Counted from the stretch's first letter, positions 24,401 to 36,571 are shown. The stretch: DNA of 64,000 nucleotides from Cornus controversa (GCA_026545225.1 CM048845.1:31308001-31372000); one strand, 5' to 3'. The notes: a model not told the origin generated them from the sequence alone. Numbers and translations: made by a program.

Positions 24401-25301
24401 TCCCTATTTCTGGAGGGATGGAACCATTGATTGAATTGGAAGCAAGGGAGAGAAGAACCAAATCCATTAAATGACCTAGAGTAGAAGGAATTGGACCTAC
24501 GAGTTGGTTGTTACCCAGATTTAGCTCAATCAGATTCTTCAGATTTCCTAATTGTAGAGGAATGGAACCATTGATTGAATTGAAATTCACCGAGAGTCGG
24601 GTGAGATTTGTTAAAAACCCAAAAGCAGATGGAATTGGTCCATGGAGATCGTTCCAACTAAGGTCCAGTGAGATCAGATTGGATAAGTTGCCAAGAGCAG
24701 GAGGGATTGGACCGTAAAGGTAGTTGCGACTAAGATTTAGAGAAACCAAATTCTTTAGATTCCCTATTTTTGAAGAAATGGAACCATAAATTGCAGTATC
24801 AGAAATGTCAAGCTCTACCAATTCGGTCAGGTTTGTCAGAGAAAGAGGGAGCTCACTGTAAAAATAATTGGAGGACAAATTGAGATAGGTAAGTTTTGGA
24901 AGCATACCTATTTCATCTGGGATACTCTCATTGAGTCCATTACCACTAAGATCAAGACGGACAAGGTTTGGGAAGGAAGAGAAGTTAAATTTCCCCAACT
25001 TACCTCCCAAGTTAAAGCCATAAGTTGAGAAGTTAATCTCCGTGACACTTCCAGCATCGTTGCAAACTATGCCACCCCATTTGCAATGATCATCATCTGA
25101 GGTGTTGTGCTTGTGCTTCCAATTAGGCCACCAGCCACTACTATGCAGAGCTTGTGCTTCCAATTCATTCGACGGTGTTGATGATAATTTGGACGCTGCC
25201 ACCACATAAGCAGTTGAGTTAGTAACATTAGATGCATAGTAAAAGAGTAATGTGGTAGACCATATTACTAGTATTACAGAAATGGAATTGGAGGATGACA
25301 T

Positions 25302-25739
25302 TATTAAACTTCAAACTGATGGATTCAATTTGGAAGCAACAGTTTGGTTCCGAGCCTCATCATACCAAATGAGACTTTAAAGAGCTGCGTCTTCTTGACT
25401 TGGGCATCGGCAGGGGTCGGAGAACAATATTTTTTTCAAATTCCTATTTTTAAAATAGTTGAAATTAAAATTACTAAAAAAAATACATTAAAAGGTAACT
25501 CCTGTAAAACTAAAAAATAATCTCAATTTGAAATATTTTAAACTTCATTTTGGAAATCTAGCATTGTTAGTTACGACTTTGGTTAGAATGTAAGCAAGCG
25601 AATACCAATGTATAATATATGCTGCTATCTTAAGATAATATTAGTTGTTATCCATACTACTGCAACTCCACAATTTTTGAAAGAAGCCATGTTTATTTTC
25701 ACAATGCATCAATGAATGGATGCATTTGGTTGCCGTAGA
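25302..25739 (-). promoter_or_regulatory. Upstream region of gene A
   Basis: The first 260 bp upstream of the start match the upstream regions of gene B (61114 on) and of the orphan start at 34.5 kb. CTTTAAAG at 25375-25382, 74-81 bp before the start codon, is kept in all copies and is the best TATA-box candidate. Beyond about 25563 the sequence switches to a scrap related to the kinase tail (gactttggttagaatgtaagc), left from the next gene of the array. Confidence 0.4.
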
Positions 25740-26855
25740 TGACGGGTGTAAAATAGTGGAAGGATGTCGTTGTTTCTCTATACTTCGTACAAAAATAAAA
25801 CTTCCAAAAACTTTACTAAAAATTGTATAGTAATAAATAGGGTCGAACAATTCTCAAGTGAGATTCCGAATGAACCCAAATTCACACACTGATTTATGAA
25901 AATTAAAATTTTTTAAAACATTTTTTTTATGTTGGAATTATAATGAAATAAATAAAATTAATACTAATAAAATAAATCTCAAGGAAAAAAAATTCACCAC
26001 CACAGATCCACATAAATAATTTTTCTACTATTTTTATATATTTTTTCTTTCAATAACCAATACACTTCACCAATTCAATTACAACTTGAAAAGATGAAGG
26101 AAAATATGGAATAAAAAAATGACTTGATTATATATGAGAGAGACATTTTTTTACTTAATCTGGTGCACATTGGCTAGGTAAGCAAAGAGAGGTATTATTC
26201 GAATTACCATTATTTGGCAAACACGAAGAATCTTTCTTCTAATTTTTGAAAATAAAAATTCAAAATAGAAAAATAAAAAAATTCTCTTGGGAGGAAAAAT
26301 ATTCATGAATGTAAAACTTACTTATATTTCACCATGGTGGCTTCATCATTCCCTTGAGAGGAGTGTTTACAAGAAAAGAAAATAAATACAAGAAAATATT
26401 TCCAACTATACTTTATTTTTTTCTATAATTTCTAACTCCTTCACCAACCCCTAAGACCCCGTATTTATAGAGTTAGAGGAGAATTGTTTAGGTGGGAAAA
26501 TAAAATTTAAATTACAAAAATTTGAATTACATAATTTTAAATACAAAATCTAAATTTGAATTTCTAAGATTTGATCTCCATATCTTTAATTTTAATTCTG
26601 GACTACTGATGTGGCCATGTAAAAAAATATATATATTTTTCAAAGTTTTGAACTTGAAACCTTTTACCTATAATTCTTCTTATGTTCATCTTTAGTTATA
26701 TATATCCATTTCAGCTCTTTTTTGCTACTTTTCTTCTCATTTGGAAATCAACCATTGTAAACATAAAATGTAAAATTAACAACATTTAAATAAAGTAAAA
26801 GAGTAATTAAAGACTTATTTTGAGATATAAAATAACAAGTTTTGTACACTTATCA
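25740..26855 (-). repeat. 3' LTR of the Athila-like element
   Basis: This 1.1-kb repeat is alignable along its length with 29342-30535. A TATAAATA box (minus strand, about 26461-26468) sits ahead of a transcription-start-like region. The two LTRs differ by many substitutions and indels, so the insertion is old. Confidence 0.75.
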
Positions 26856-26871
26856 AATTACCCCCAAACTT
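26856..26871 (-). other. Polypurine tract
   Basis: The minus strand reads AAGTTTGGGGGTAATT directly before the 3' LTR, the expected plus-strand primer site and a wording common in Athila/Tat elements. Confidence 0.7.
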
Positions 26872-29074
26872 CAAAAAATGGTAATTAACACTCAAAGAAT
26901 TGTTTTTCTCCTTTAATGTGTATAAATCAAGAATAACTAATCATTCCACTTTAGTACGTAATAAGAATTAAAAGAAAAGATTAAACACTATCCAAAAGTT
27001 AAAAAAATCCATTACTATTATTAGTTCAGAGTGTGTGTGAATAGCCACCAATAATATAATTTTCAATTTTAAAACAACTACATTTTAGATTTTTTTAGAA
27101 AATTAGCTTTGATTTCAAATCTCACTTATGATATTTCTCTCAAAATTGAACACTAATTTTACACTCAAGTATATGTGGGTAGAATAATGTAGAACAAATG
27201 TAAATTATCTCATATATTTTTCAATAAAGAACGAATTTTTCAAGAAAATGCATATGGTCTCATGAAAGGAATGTCAACTATTAAGAATTTATACCACACA
27301 ACAATGTAACTCAGTCATATCCATATCCCAATGATACTATCCTGAAGATCAAAAAAGACTTTTATTAGGATGTAAGTTTAGGTAAAAGGAAGATAAAAAA
27401 GTGATAATGATAATTATAAGGTGTATTTAAGAATGCTTGGGAAGAACTAATTCACTTAGAGCATATTCCTTTCAACTTTTTCTTCCAAAATTTTGTCAAT
27501 TAAGTGCTTTCTATTTCACTTCTTTTTATATACACTTCTCAAAATCTCATCAACAATTATACTCCCTCTTTTTTCTTTTTCTTTTTTTTTTTTTTTCACC
27601 TGCTTGTACGTACATTGATCACATAAAACCTAAAAATGGTTATAAAGAAAGGCTGGACCAAAAAGCTTAACTGATTATTACATCCATTCTTGAAAAAACG
27701 TAAAAAAAAGCTGTTATAAAAGAAATGATGGGCAAAAAGCTCAACTGGTTAATAAGTGGTAATTAATAACTAAGAAAGAAAAAAAAATTGAAACGCTCAA
27801 ACAATGAAAGATGCCCTAAAATCATTTCTCAAAGACAGGTATAGTTTTCAACATACATGAGCTAAAAAAAAATATATATGGCATAACATGATAAATTCTT
27901 AATATTTGACCAAAAGAACAAAATAATGAGACTAATCAACAAAATTATGTGAATTTTAGAAAAATCAGAGTAATTAACTCTCAAAAAATAAAAAAATGGT
28001 ACAATACTTCACTGGGTTAAATCTCTACTTTTATTCGTCGAATCTTTAACATGCAGTCACTTATCAATTTCAAATCATATTACGGAGCTTTAGTGAATTT
28101 GATTTTTTCTGAGGTTTAAAAATTCATGAAATCGTTCTAACTGAAAGAAATAATAAAATCTTAACTTTTATGAACTTATTAATACACTAAAATTTAAAGG
28201 TTTTATTTTTAAAATTTATACACATTTAATATAAAAAAAATCAAAGCATAGTGTGAAAATTACCATTTTCTCAAAACATTTTTCAAAAAATTACAAATTC
28301 AACACTTTTTTTAAAATTTAAAAATTTAATGTCATGCCCGAAACCTAAACTCAACATTGTCCTCAATGTTGGACAAAATAACAATTAAGCACAAATAGAA
28401 GGTCGGAAGAATATGACCTTAATCGGAATGAATTGATTTGCTTTAACTTTCATCAAACAAAAATGAAGCATTAGTAATCAAATGAAAAGTTCAAGATTAT
28501 GTACGAAAAAAGGAAGAAAAAAATTCCAACAAATAAATACAACTTCTACTATAATTTTTTTCTTAGAGTAACTCGAGGATTATTAGTTAAGGTTTGCCAA
28601 CAACACAACCAGTAAAGTTCCCAGGAAAGTGTGGAGAGACACTTGACTTGCTAAATGACAGTACGTTCACATTCCTTAGACAGAACTTTCCTAGACATTG
28701 TGAAGTTAGAAGGTATTCATTGAAGTTACCAAGAGTTAGCTTTACTTTTATAAATATTTTTAAACAACAAAAAAAACATTACTACAAAACGCTAAATTAA
28801 AATTCACAAAAAAAATGTTAATTTAAAGAGGCACAAACAAAAGAAGCAATAAAAAAAAATGAGTGAGTGTGAGATCTTTCTTCTTCTTTTTTTTTTTTTA
28901 ACAAAAAGAACAAAAAATAGAAGAAAAAAATGAAGAAAGTGTGACCTTAGGGATATTTTTAAGTTATTCTACCCTAGAGTTTGCATGCGAAAATTATCAA
29001 CTTAAAAAAAAAAAAACTATGCTTTCCTAATCTAGAAAGAAAAGAAAAATGATGTAAAAGAATTGGGTACGTAC

Positions 29075-29156
29075 CGGATGACAAAGCTATTATTCCTCTT
29101 GTAAGAGTGTCCGATGGTGGCATCAACAGAAGCAGTGCATCATAAGAGCCTGCCAT
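29075..29156 (-). other. Possible short exon, product not recognised
   Basis: From an ATG at 29156 the minus strand reads MAGSYDALLLLMPPSDTLTR and seven more residues. It then meets a strong donor-like GTACGT near 29075. Its composition is unlike the AT-rich surroundings. It lies in the interior of the non-autonomous LTR element, about 190 bp after its primer site, so it may be captured host sequence or part of its leader. No second exon can be identified. Confidence 0.25.
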
Positions 29157-29324
29157 GGAAAAACAAACTCATTCTTTTCTTCAAATAATAATAATAATAA
29201 AAAAGAAACTAAAAAAATAAAATAAAAAATAAAAAAGAATATAATGGAGGGAAAGAAAGTTTGAGTGGGCTCCCAAAAAAATTGTAGTATTGAATATTTG
29301 TGCTTCGAATTCTCAAACTTGATT

Positions 29325-29339
29325 CGGCAAATGGCGCCA
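29325..29339 (-). other. Primer-binding site, Athila-type
   Basis: The minus strand has TGGCGCCATTTGCCG two bases after the LTR end. Compared with the usual TGGCGCCGTTGCCGGGG, it has one substitution and one extra T. Confidence 0.65.
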
Positions 29340-29341
29340 TT

Positions 29342-30535
29342 TGACGTGTGTAGAATAGTTGATTAATGTCGTTGTTTTTCTACATCTCATACAAATATAA
29401 AACCTATAAAAACTTTACTAAAAATTGTATAGTAATAAACAGGGTAGAACCACTCTCAAGTGAGAATCAGTAATAAGTCATAAATTCAAAACCTCAATGT
29501 TTTGAGATGAAAAATAAATATTTAAAATAAACTTATGATTTTTTTTTATAATAAAAACTAATACTAAATGTCTTTTATCAAATGATGGAAACAATCTCAA
29601 GAAAAGAGAATTCACCACCATGGATCCATATAAATAAAGTTTCTGATATTCTTATATAATTTTTCCTCCAATAATCAATACACTTCACCAATCCAATTAG
29701 AACTTAGAAAGATGAAGGAAGATATGACATAAAAAATAACACTTGATTATATATGAGAGAAATTTTTTTTACTTAATCTGATGCACATTGGCTTGGTAAA
29801 CAGAGGTAGGCATTCTTTGAATTATCATTATTTGACAAACACGAAGAATCCTCCCTCTAATTTTTGAAAATAAAAATTCAGAATAGAAGAATAAAAGAAT
29901 GCTCTTGAGAGGAAAAATTACACAAGAAAATAAAATAACTTACTTATATTTTAGTCATGATGGCTTTATCACTCCCTTAAGAAAGATGTTTACGCTTGCA
30001 TATCAATGGAAAAGAAACATATAAAAATGAAACTACTATTCTTCATTGAATAAAGAAGATGATTATGCTATTTTTTTTACAATTTCACTACAAATTTATA
30101 ACTCCTTCACCAACTCCTAAGACCACCTATTTATAGAGTTAGAGAGTAATGATTTAGGTGGAAAAAAAGAATTTAAAATACAAAAATTCAAAATACAAAA
30201 TTTTGAATTTAAATATCTAATATTTGATCTCCATATTTTTAATTTGAATTCTAGACTACTGACGTGGCTGTATAAAAAATTATATTTTACAAAGTTTTTA
30301 ACTTAAGACCTCTTGTGGAGTAAATTGTACAGAATACCATCTCTCCTATAATTCTTCTTATTTTTATCTTTAGCTATACATATCATTTTCAACCCTTGTT
30401 TTATTGCTTTTCTTCTTATTTGAAAATCAACCCCTATAAAACATAAAATGCAAAGATAAGAACATTTAAATAAAATAAAAGAGTAATTAAAAACTTATTT
30501 TGGGATATAAAATAGCAAGTTTTGTGCACTTATCT
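29342..30535 (-). repeat. 5' LTR of the Athila-like element
   Basis: This matches the 3' LTR, including the block gaattcaccaccatggatcc and the TATAAATAG box near 30127-30140. It is about 80 bp longer because of indels. Its outermost base has mutated so that it no longer starts with TG. Confidence 0.75.
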
Positions 30536-31325
30536 TTAGAATATATCTATATATATATATATATGGTTTAATTTAATTGATGACCAATTTTGGTGTCCTA
30601 ATTACAAATATACCAACTTTCAAATAGTATATGTTCAAAAACAACTTATACAAAATTAATTACGTATTTGACAATTTTCACTGTTACTCAATATACAGGG
30701 CCATATTATCCCTCAACAGTTTACTAAATTACCCTTAACAAGTGAAATTACAAAAATTCCCATAATAGACCCAAAAAGTGAAAAGTCTATATTACCCTTT
30801 TACTTACTTTGCACAAAATACCTCAAATAACCCCTAATATTTCTCTCTCTACCCTTTCTCCAACTTCATAGAGTTTGTTTTGCATCTTTCCTTTCTACAA
30901 CTTCATAGACCTTTCTTTCTCTACCCTCTCTTACCTCCGCCACTGATGGAGCCCTCTTCTCTAGCGATGAGAATTCACGACAACCGGCACGCTAACATGG
31001 GCCTCATTATTTTTTCCTCTCTCTATTTTCATAGAGCTTTATCTCTCTACCCTATTTGCAATTATCTCTCTATATTCAGCTCCACCACCAACCAAGATCT
31101 CTTTTACGACAATCATCGGTGAGAACCCACGACAACCAATGAAGCCATCCACCCCGGCGATGACTGGCCACTAGTTTCTCTCTCAACATACATTCCAGTA
31201 ACATCTCCTTATCTTTTCTTATTCTATGATTTTGATCAAATATTTTTTCCATACTTTCCCTTTAGATCATGATGTAGGACATAATTGTCAAAGAACTTGT
31301 TTTGACTTGATGTGACCCATTTTTG
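30536..31325. other. Intergenic, no gene supported
   Basis: This contains a CT-rich stretch (30840-31100) in which an 80-codon plus-strand frame is open but low in complexity. No domain or repeat ends are recognised. Confidence 0.45.
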
Positions 31326-32725
31326 ATTGGAAACGACCCAATAAACAAAACCTATTATCTTTTGTTACTGGACCATGAGATTGATTACAAAAAACAATGT
31401 AAGAGGTTTCAGACCAAGAATATTGATTTTCAATAGCATTGCCTGACAAGTTAATGAATGTTTTGCATACAAGAGATGGGGGAAATGGAATGACGCTAGA
31501 AAGGTTATTGTGAGAGAGATCTAGGTATGTTGTGGGGGGGGGGGGAAGGTATCTCTCTAAGGTTAATAGTTGATAGCGAAGGAAGGGTTAGCTATCTGTG
31601 GCAGAATGCTGCCATTCAAAGAGTTGTGACTCAATATCAAATATTATAAATTAGTCCAATTCTCGATATCAGATGGAAATGGTATTGAGCCAGTGAGTTG
31701 GTTTAAGGAAAGGTCCAGTCCAGTCAAGCCTTTCAAATTCTCGATTTCTTGAGGGATGAGACTATCAACTTCATTTTTGTCAAGGAACAAAGTTTTCAAA
31801 GAAGTCAGATGACCTATAAGCTAAGGGATGGAACCATTGATTGCATTCGCAGCAAGGGAGAGAGATACCAGATCTATTAAATGACCTAGAGCAGAAGGAA
31901 TTAGACCTATGAGCTTATTGTGACTAAAGTCTAGATCAACCAGATTAGGGATGGCAATAGGGTAGGGGTGCTCTTCCCCATCCCCCATCCTCGTCCCTAT
32001 TTAAAAAAGCTCCCCCATTCCCACCTCACCCCATTTAATAAACGAGGCGGGGCGGGCGGAGACGTAAACGGGGCGAGACGGGTTTTTTTATTTTTTTTAA
32101 GAACTTTTTTTAGGGGATTACTTTTGTAATTGTACTCTTTTTAGTCTTTACACTCTTATGTGATAAGGTCCTTGGTAATTTACACATGCACCATCAATAA
32201 GATTTGAACTAGTAAATCTTATATATATAACTATATAAGTGTAATTTTGTATTTGTATTATATATATAAGGGTAATATAGTAAATATAAAACATAAATGG
32301 GGCGGGTGGGGCGTGGCGAGGTGAGGGTGTCTATCCCCATTCCAGCTCCGCAACTTTGCGAGTTTTTTTCTCTCACCCCAGTAACCGTCCCAAAACCATT
32401 TAGCCTCCTCTATAATCGATTTAAATGGGGTGGGACAGAGCGGTTCTTCACCGGAGCAGGTTAAATTGCCATCTCTAAATAGGATTCTTCAATTTCCCCA
32501 TGTCTGGAGGGATGGAACCTTGTATTGAATTTGACTTCACTAAGAGTCAGGTGAGATCTGTCAAAAAACCAAAAGCTAATGGGATTGGCCCATTGAGCTG
32601 GTTGCTACTAAGGTCTAGCGAGGTCAATTTACATAAGTAGCCAAGAGCAGTAGGGATTGGACCATCAACATAGTTGTGACTGAGATTTAGATAAACCAAT
32701 TGCATGCAAAAGATGGGCTGCAAGC
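31326..32725 (-). pseudogene. LRR receptor kinase relic C
   Basis: The minus strand carries degraded LRRs of the A/B type. Starting from the right, 32478-32725 encodes the repeats equivalent to YLNLSHN..DGPIP and SAFGFLT. Then comes a 532-bp MITE, then 31520-31945 with further repeats, and 31326-31510 resembles the extracellular juxtamembrane end. Stops and shifts are frequent and a run of G (31538-31549) interrupts it. There is no signal peptide, transmembrane helix or kinase. It shares its MITE and flanks with relic D, so C and D arose by duplication of an already damaged gene. Confidence 0.75.
31946..32477. mobile_element. hAT-type MITE in relic C
   Basis: This 532-bp insertion starts TAGGGATGGCAAT and ends ATTGCCATCTCTA, the terminal inverted repeats of a common plant hAT-derived MITE group. 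GGGGCGGG-type text lies just inside both ends. The LRR sequence resumes on the far side. The flanking octamers aaccagat and aataggat agree at 5 of 8 positions. An equivalent insertion at the same place in relic D shows it predates that duplication. Confidence 0.75.
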
Positions 32726-34504
32726 ATCATCATGTTCAAGAAGAGACTTTAAAGAGTTCTGTGTTGACTTGGACACGGGAGTCAAGGTTTTCCTATCAGG
32801 AAAGAAAATTTATTTATTTTTTCTCTCTTTCTCTCTCTTTTTTTTCCCTTTCTTTTTGGGTTGCAAGTAATATGCATTCCTTTTTTTCCCCTACAAAAAT
32901 AACTCTTTTTCTTTCTTTTCTTTTAAAATTTTTAGAAATAGGACACATGCAAATTTGCACTATTACTTATTTTATCTTGAAAAACTTTGCGTTCGAATTC
33001 ACATGCAGCTGAAAGAAAGAGTAATATCAGATGGGAGAAGTTCAGACTGTTCTAGTCCATTTATCCTAAAATAATCTTAAGAATTCTAAAAACCAACAGT
33101 AATTAATTTCAAAAAACCAAAATATTTTATGAAATTGGGTTCTTCTCTTAATAGTGTTTTCATATATCAGTTTCGACACAAGTGTCAATTAAATAAATTT
33201 TCAGAATAATTTCAAGTTTTTTAATACAAATGGAAAACTGAAGCAAATAGGCCATTACATTTTAATTTAGTTTAGGAGCTGCAATTTTGGGCATGGCCAC
33301 TTGATGGCCATGGGGTCTTCATGAGCTTGTTAGCCTTCAATCTTTGTCGATTAACTAAGAATATAAATATAATTATTATTTGAAGGTGGTGGATATTGTC
33401 TTCAAATTCTTTTTCTATTTGCTGTTTCTTAGAGTTAACTTGTGAGAAAAAAGAATTTTACTGAAATTAGTTTTGAAAATCTCAATGGATGTGAACCAAG
33501 GCCAATAGTTTAGATTCATGTGAAAGACAGGTTTTTTTTTTATAGTCTTTTCTCTTCTTAACGAATTGAGCTGCATATAAACATCTTGGTTTTTGTTGTT
33601 AAAAAATTCATTCACACAGATTTAGTAATCATGTATCAATCTAACGGGTTGAATTCATAAGGATTATATATACCTGGGTAAGTCAAAATGATGTCTGTCA
33701 CATGATCCTAAAGATCGTTCAAATTACATTTGTTTTGTTACCTTTATTATGCAAGATAAAAATGCGATCATTCAAAGCCAATATGATCACTAATTCGTTG
33801 TGATGAAATTTTTTCCACCGCATACTAGACTGGGTCTTTTCGTCAAGTCAATCTGATTGATGCATTGTCCTTGTATAAATGCCACTATGATAACCGAGAA
33901 GGGAATGATTTTTCCTTGTATAAATGCCACAAAGTCTGTCCTTGGACCCATAAGCAACACCTTGGAAGTCTATTATAGAAAGGGACTCAGCTAGACAATT
34001 GATACAGATGACCCGTCATGCATGGCCACTGTCTTGCAAGGAGTCAAAACAATAATACTTGGTCTTCCTCGCTATTAATTCCGGCCAACGCTCTTCATGA
34101 TTATTGTCAACACGGCCAAGTGATGAAGACAGCTTGTCTTTTCCACCAGTATCACATAATTTTTTCTCTTAACATCTCATCCAAGGATTAAAATGGTGCT
34201 AGGGAAAATCCAAAATAATATGATCCTTACAAATTTTTTTTTTCAATCGAGTAGAATTAGAAGATGGGTGGGGGCAGTCTTGATATATTGCAGGACTGTG
34301 GTATTCTGTTTGTATGGAATTGGTATTATGATATTTTTCACCATATAGAATTAGAAGAGGCAATGTTCTCGCCTTCAGATGAATCAAATTTCTTCAATCT
34401 TTTACGCAGTCTAAGCTACCCTGATATGTAAATCCTATTATTACTGCTAGTCCCAATGCGTAACTCTCTCTCTCTCTGACTAGCCATCAAAGATTTTATA
34501 TATA
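32726..34504. other. Upstream flank of relic C, duplicated at 37.9-39.87 kb
   Basis: It begins with a conserved agactttaaagagtt block, as upstream of A and B, then a CT-rich stretch. About 1.1 kb then align closely with the D flank. From 34000 to about 34380 it matches text repeated at 35227-35770 and 63000-63400 (gacccgtcatgcatggcc and following). No gene is present. Confidence 0.55.
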
Positions 34505-34526
34505 AAATGGAATTGGAGGATGACAT
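34505..34526 (-). pseudogene. Orphan start of an LRR receptor kinase gene
   Basis: The minus strand has ATG at 34526 followed by the first seven codons of the A/B reading frame (MSSSNSI), then breaks into unrelated sequence. About 230 bp upstream are nearly identical to the promoter regions of A and B. It is a promoter plus start codon left without its gene. Confidence 0.75.
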
Positions 34527-35543
34527 TATTAAAGTTCAAACTGATGGATTCAAATTGAAAGCAGCAGTTTGGTTCCGAGCCTCATCATACCAAATGAGAC
34601 TTTAAAGAGTTGCGTCTTCTTGACTTGGGCACCGGCAGGGGCGAAGAACAATTTTATTTTTCAAATTCTTATTTTACAGGGTCCTAAAATAGTTGAAATT
34701 AAAATTACTACAAAAAATAATCTCAATCTGAAATATTTAGAACTTCAGTTTGGAAATCTAGATTTATAGATATATATATAGGGAAATATAATCTATATTT
34801 TTCTTCTCTTTGTTTTACTATTTTTGAATTTTAGATTTTTTTATTCCACTTATATTATATATATGTATTTTATGTATGTCAAAATTAGATATAATTCTAT
34901 CTCGTTCAATTAAACTTTTAAATAATAGGCTTTCTACAATTTTGAACTATCGTGTCAACTATATATCTCCATAAAAAATAATCAAAATCCTAACTATATA
35001 TGTAGATATATATATATATTTCTATATTTTTAGAATGCAAAATTGGATTTAATTATGACTACACTTTCTAATCCTATATTAATTAATTATTTTTAGTGTT
35101 TAAATAAAATGCTTTGACAAATAATTATTAAAGAGCAATTTAATTTTAAGATTTTATCGTTAGAGTCACTTTAAAATAATTACTTTTTAATTTTGATCAC
35201 TTTTCCCTTATTAACAAGGGATGGAACAACCAAATTGATTCAAATGACCCGTCATGCACGGCCACCGTCTTGCACGGAGTTGATTTTAGAGCATCACGTG
35301 ATTATTGATCAGCCCAAAGATATAAAGTTGGTCTTCCTCTGTACTAGTTGCTGCCAACGCTTTCCATGATAATCGTCAACACGGAAAAGTGATGAAGACG
35401 CTTGCCGTTTAACAAGTCAAGTCGTTTTGAAGCTTTAACATATATCAGATTGGAACCACTCAAAAGAATCACCTAACTTATTCTGTCAACATCTCATCCA
35501 AAGGATAAAAATGGCGTGAGGGAAAATTCAAAACAATATGATC

Positions 35544-35594
<51 letters not shown>

Positions 35595-36122
35595 AGTAGA
35601 ATTAGAAGGTCCGTGGGGGCAGCCTTGATGTTTTGCAGGACTATGGTATTCTTTTTGGACAGAATTGATATTATGATATGTTTCACCGTGTCAGTATGAC
35701 TTCTCCCAAGGCAATGTTCTCGAAATCAAGTGAATTAAATTTCTTCAATCTTTTAGGGTATCCAAAAACAGTTTGGTTATATTTGTTTTTTTATATTCAA
35801 ATTCTGCAGCCACGTTAGTAAAATAATAATATTTTAATAAATTTTAAATTAAGTAGGAATATAACCTCAAATTGAAACTCTCGAAAATTATTATAGAAAT
35901 AGTTTGATCAAAAAATTCAAATTCTAACAAAAATTATAGAAGTTTAAGGGAAGAAAACACAAATGTATATATATATATGCGCACTTTGTGACTAGTCATA
36001 AATTATCATCTATTTTTTATTGAGAAAATATTTAATTTGTATGTTTACAGCACACCTACGTTCTATCATTTCATATTTTTTATTGACTCTCACCAAATTT
36101 AATTGTTCAATTGAACGGGTAA
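34527..36122. repeat. Copy of the upstream region of gene B
   Basis: This runs parallel to 61114-64000 with two interruptions: the B copy has about 1.1 kb extra at 61485-62600 and about 235 bp extra at 63624-63859. The match continues to the right edge of the window. It includes an AT microsatellite (35549-35593). Confidence 0.7.
35549..35593. repeat. (AT)n microsatellite
   Basis: About 45 bp of uninterrupted AT dinucleotides. The paralogous site at 63311-63336 is shorter and imperfect. Confidence 0.9.
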
Positions 36123-36289
36123 ACATCTTGATTTATTAGTTGTTGTAATACAAATGGTTCAAGTTATTTAACTAATGGAGTTCCATCAAGCAAGAAATTA
36201 GCCCTATCATTTTGTATTTTGTATTTACTGATACAAAAGATTATTGGATTAATTAATCAAATATGTATCTTGATTCATTAGTTGCGACA

Positions 36290-36410
36290 ATGAAGTTTTC
36301 TGCCAAGGTTTAGCTAGTGAGTTCTTGCAAGCAAGAAACTCATGAGAGACGCATAGCATTGTTAGTTAAGACTTTGGTTAGAATGTAAGCAAGCAAATAC
36401 CAATATATAA
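36290..36410 (-). pseudogene. Kinase C-terminal tail relic
   Basis: The minus strand resembles the last exon of the receptor kinases around the SRPTM segment and the tail after it (cf. HEFLACKNSLAKP), with stops. It aligns with 43960-44090 and continues into text shared with 25563-25778. Confidence 0.5.
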
Positions 36411-36526
36411 TATATTCTGCTATCTTAAGATAATATTAGTTGTTATCCATACTACTGCAACTCCACAATATTTGAAGGAAGCCATGTTTATTTTCACAAT
36501 GCATGGATGCATTTGGTTGTTGTAGA

Positions 36527-36571
36527 TGACGAGTGTAAAATAGTGGAAGCTAGGATGTCGTTGTTTCTCTA
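36527..36571 (-). repeat. Fragment of the Athila-like LTR at a chimeric junction
   Basis: About 45 bp starting TGACGAGTGTAAAATAG match the edge of the 25740-26855 LTR, including the flanking gtaga. They then switch at tctctaagg into LRR relic D. Confidence 0.65.

Larger units (their letters stand above)
20585..25301 (-). pseudogene. LRR receptor-like kinase A (MIK2-like), frameshifted
   Basis: Gene A is a two-exon LRR receptor kinase: exon 1 25301-22049, intron 22048-20947 (GT...AG), exon 2 20946-20585. It starts MSSSNSIS with a hydrophobic signal peptide. The extracellular domain has an N-terminal cap (CKWGGIVC) and many 24-residue LRRs. Next come one transmembrane helix and a kinase with GTGGYG loop, VALKK lysine, HRD, DFG and SRPTM. 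Against gene B it lacks 26 bp near 23786 and 28 bp near 23068. Each deletion shifts the frame, splitting exon 1 into 515-, 239- and 356-codon frames; the two losses sum to 54 bp, so the kinase returns to the original frame. Exon lengths (3253 and 362 nt) exceed those of B because of extra LRRs. As written it cannot give a full receptor, though a truncated secreted LRR protein is possible. Confidence 0.85.
25740..30535 (-). mobile_element. Non-autonomous Athila-like LTR retrotransposon
   Basis: This is a 4.8-kb element on the minus strand with two long LTRs and no pol. The 5' LTR is 29342-30535, the internal region 26856-29341 and the 3' LTR 25740-26855. On the minus strand the LTR starts TGATAAGTG (mutated to AGATAAGTG in the 5' copy) and ends CGTCA. 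Two bases after the 5' LTR comes TGGCGCCATTTGCCG, close to the TGGCGCCGTTGCC primer site of Athila/Tat elements. Directly before the 3' LTR is the polypurine tract AAGTTTGGGGGTAATT. The interior also holds ACATTGAGGACAATGTT (about 28350-28370), typical of the region before the 3' LTR in that lineage. Flanking pentamers gtaga and ttaga agree at 4 of 5 positions. No gag or pol domain is visible, so it resembles a large retrotransposon derivative (LARD). Confidence 0.75.

Noticed and set aside
25740-26855. Reading the two 1.1-kb repeats at 25.7 and 29.3 kb as another segmental duplication
   Set aside because: TG/CA ends, a primer-binding site, a polypurine tract and near-matching flanking pentamers fit one LTR element better.
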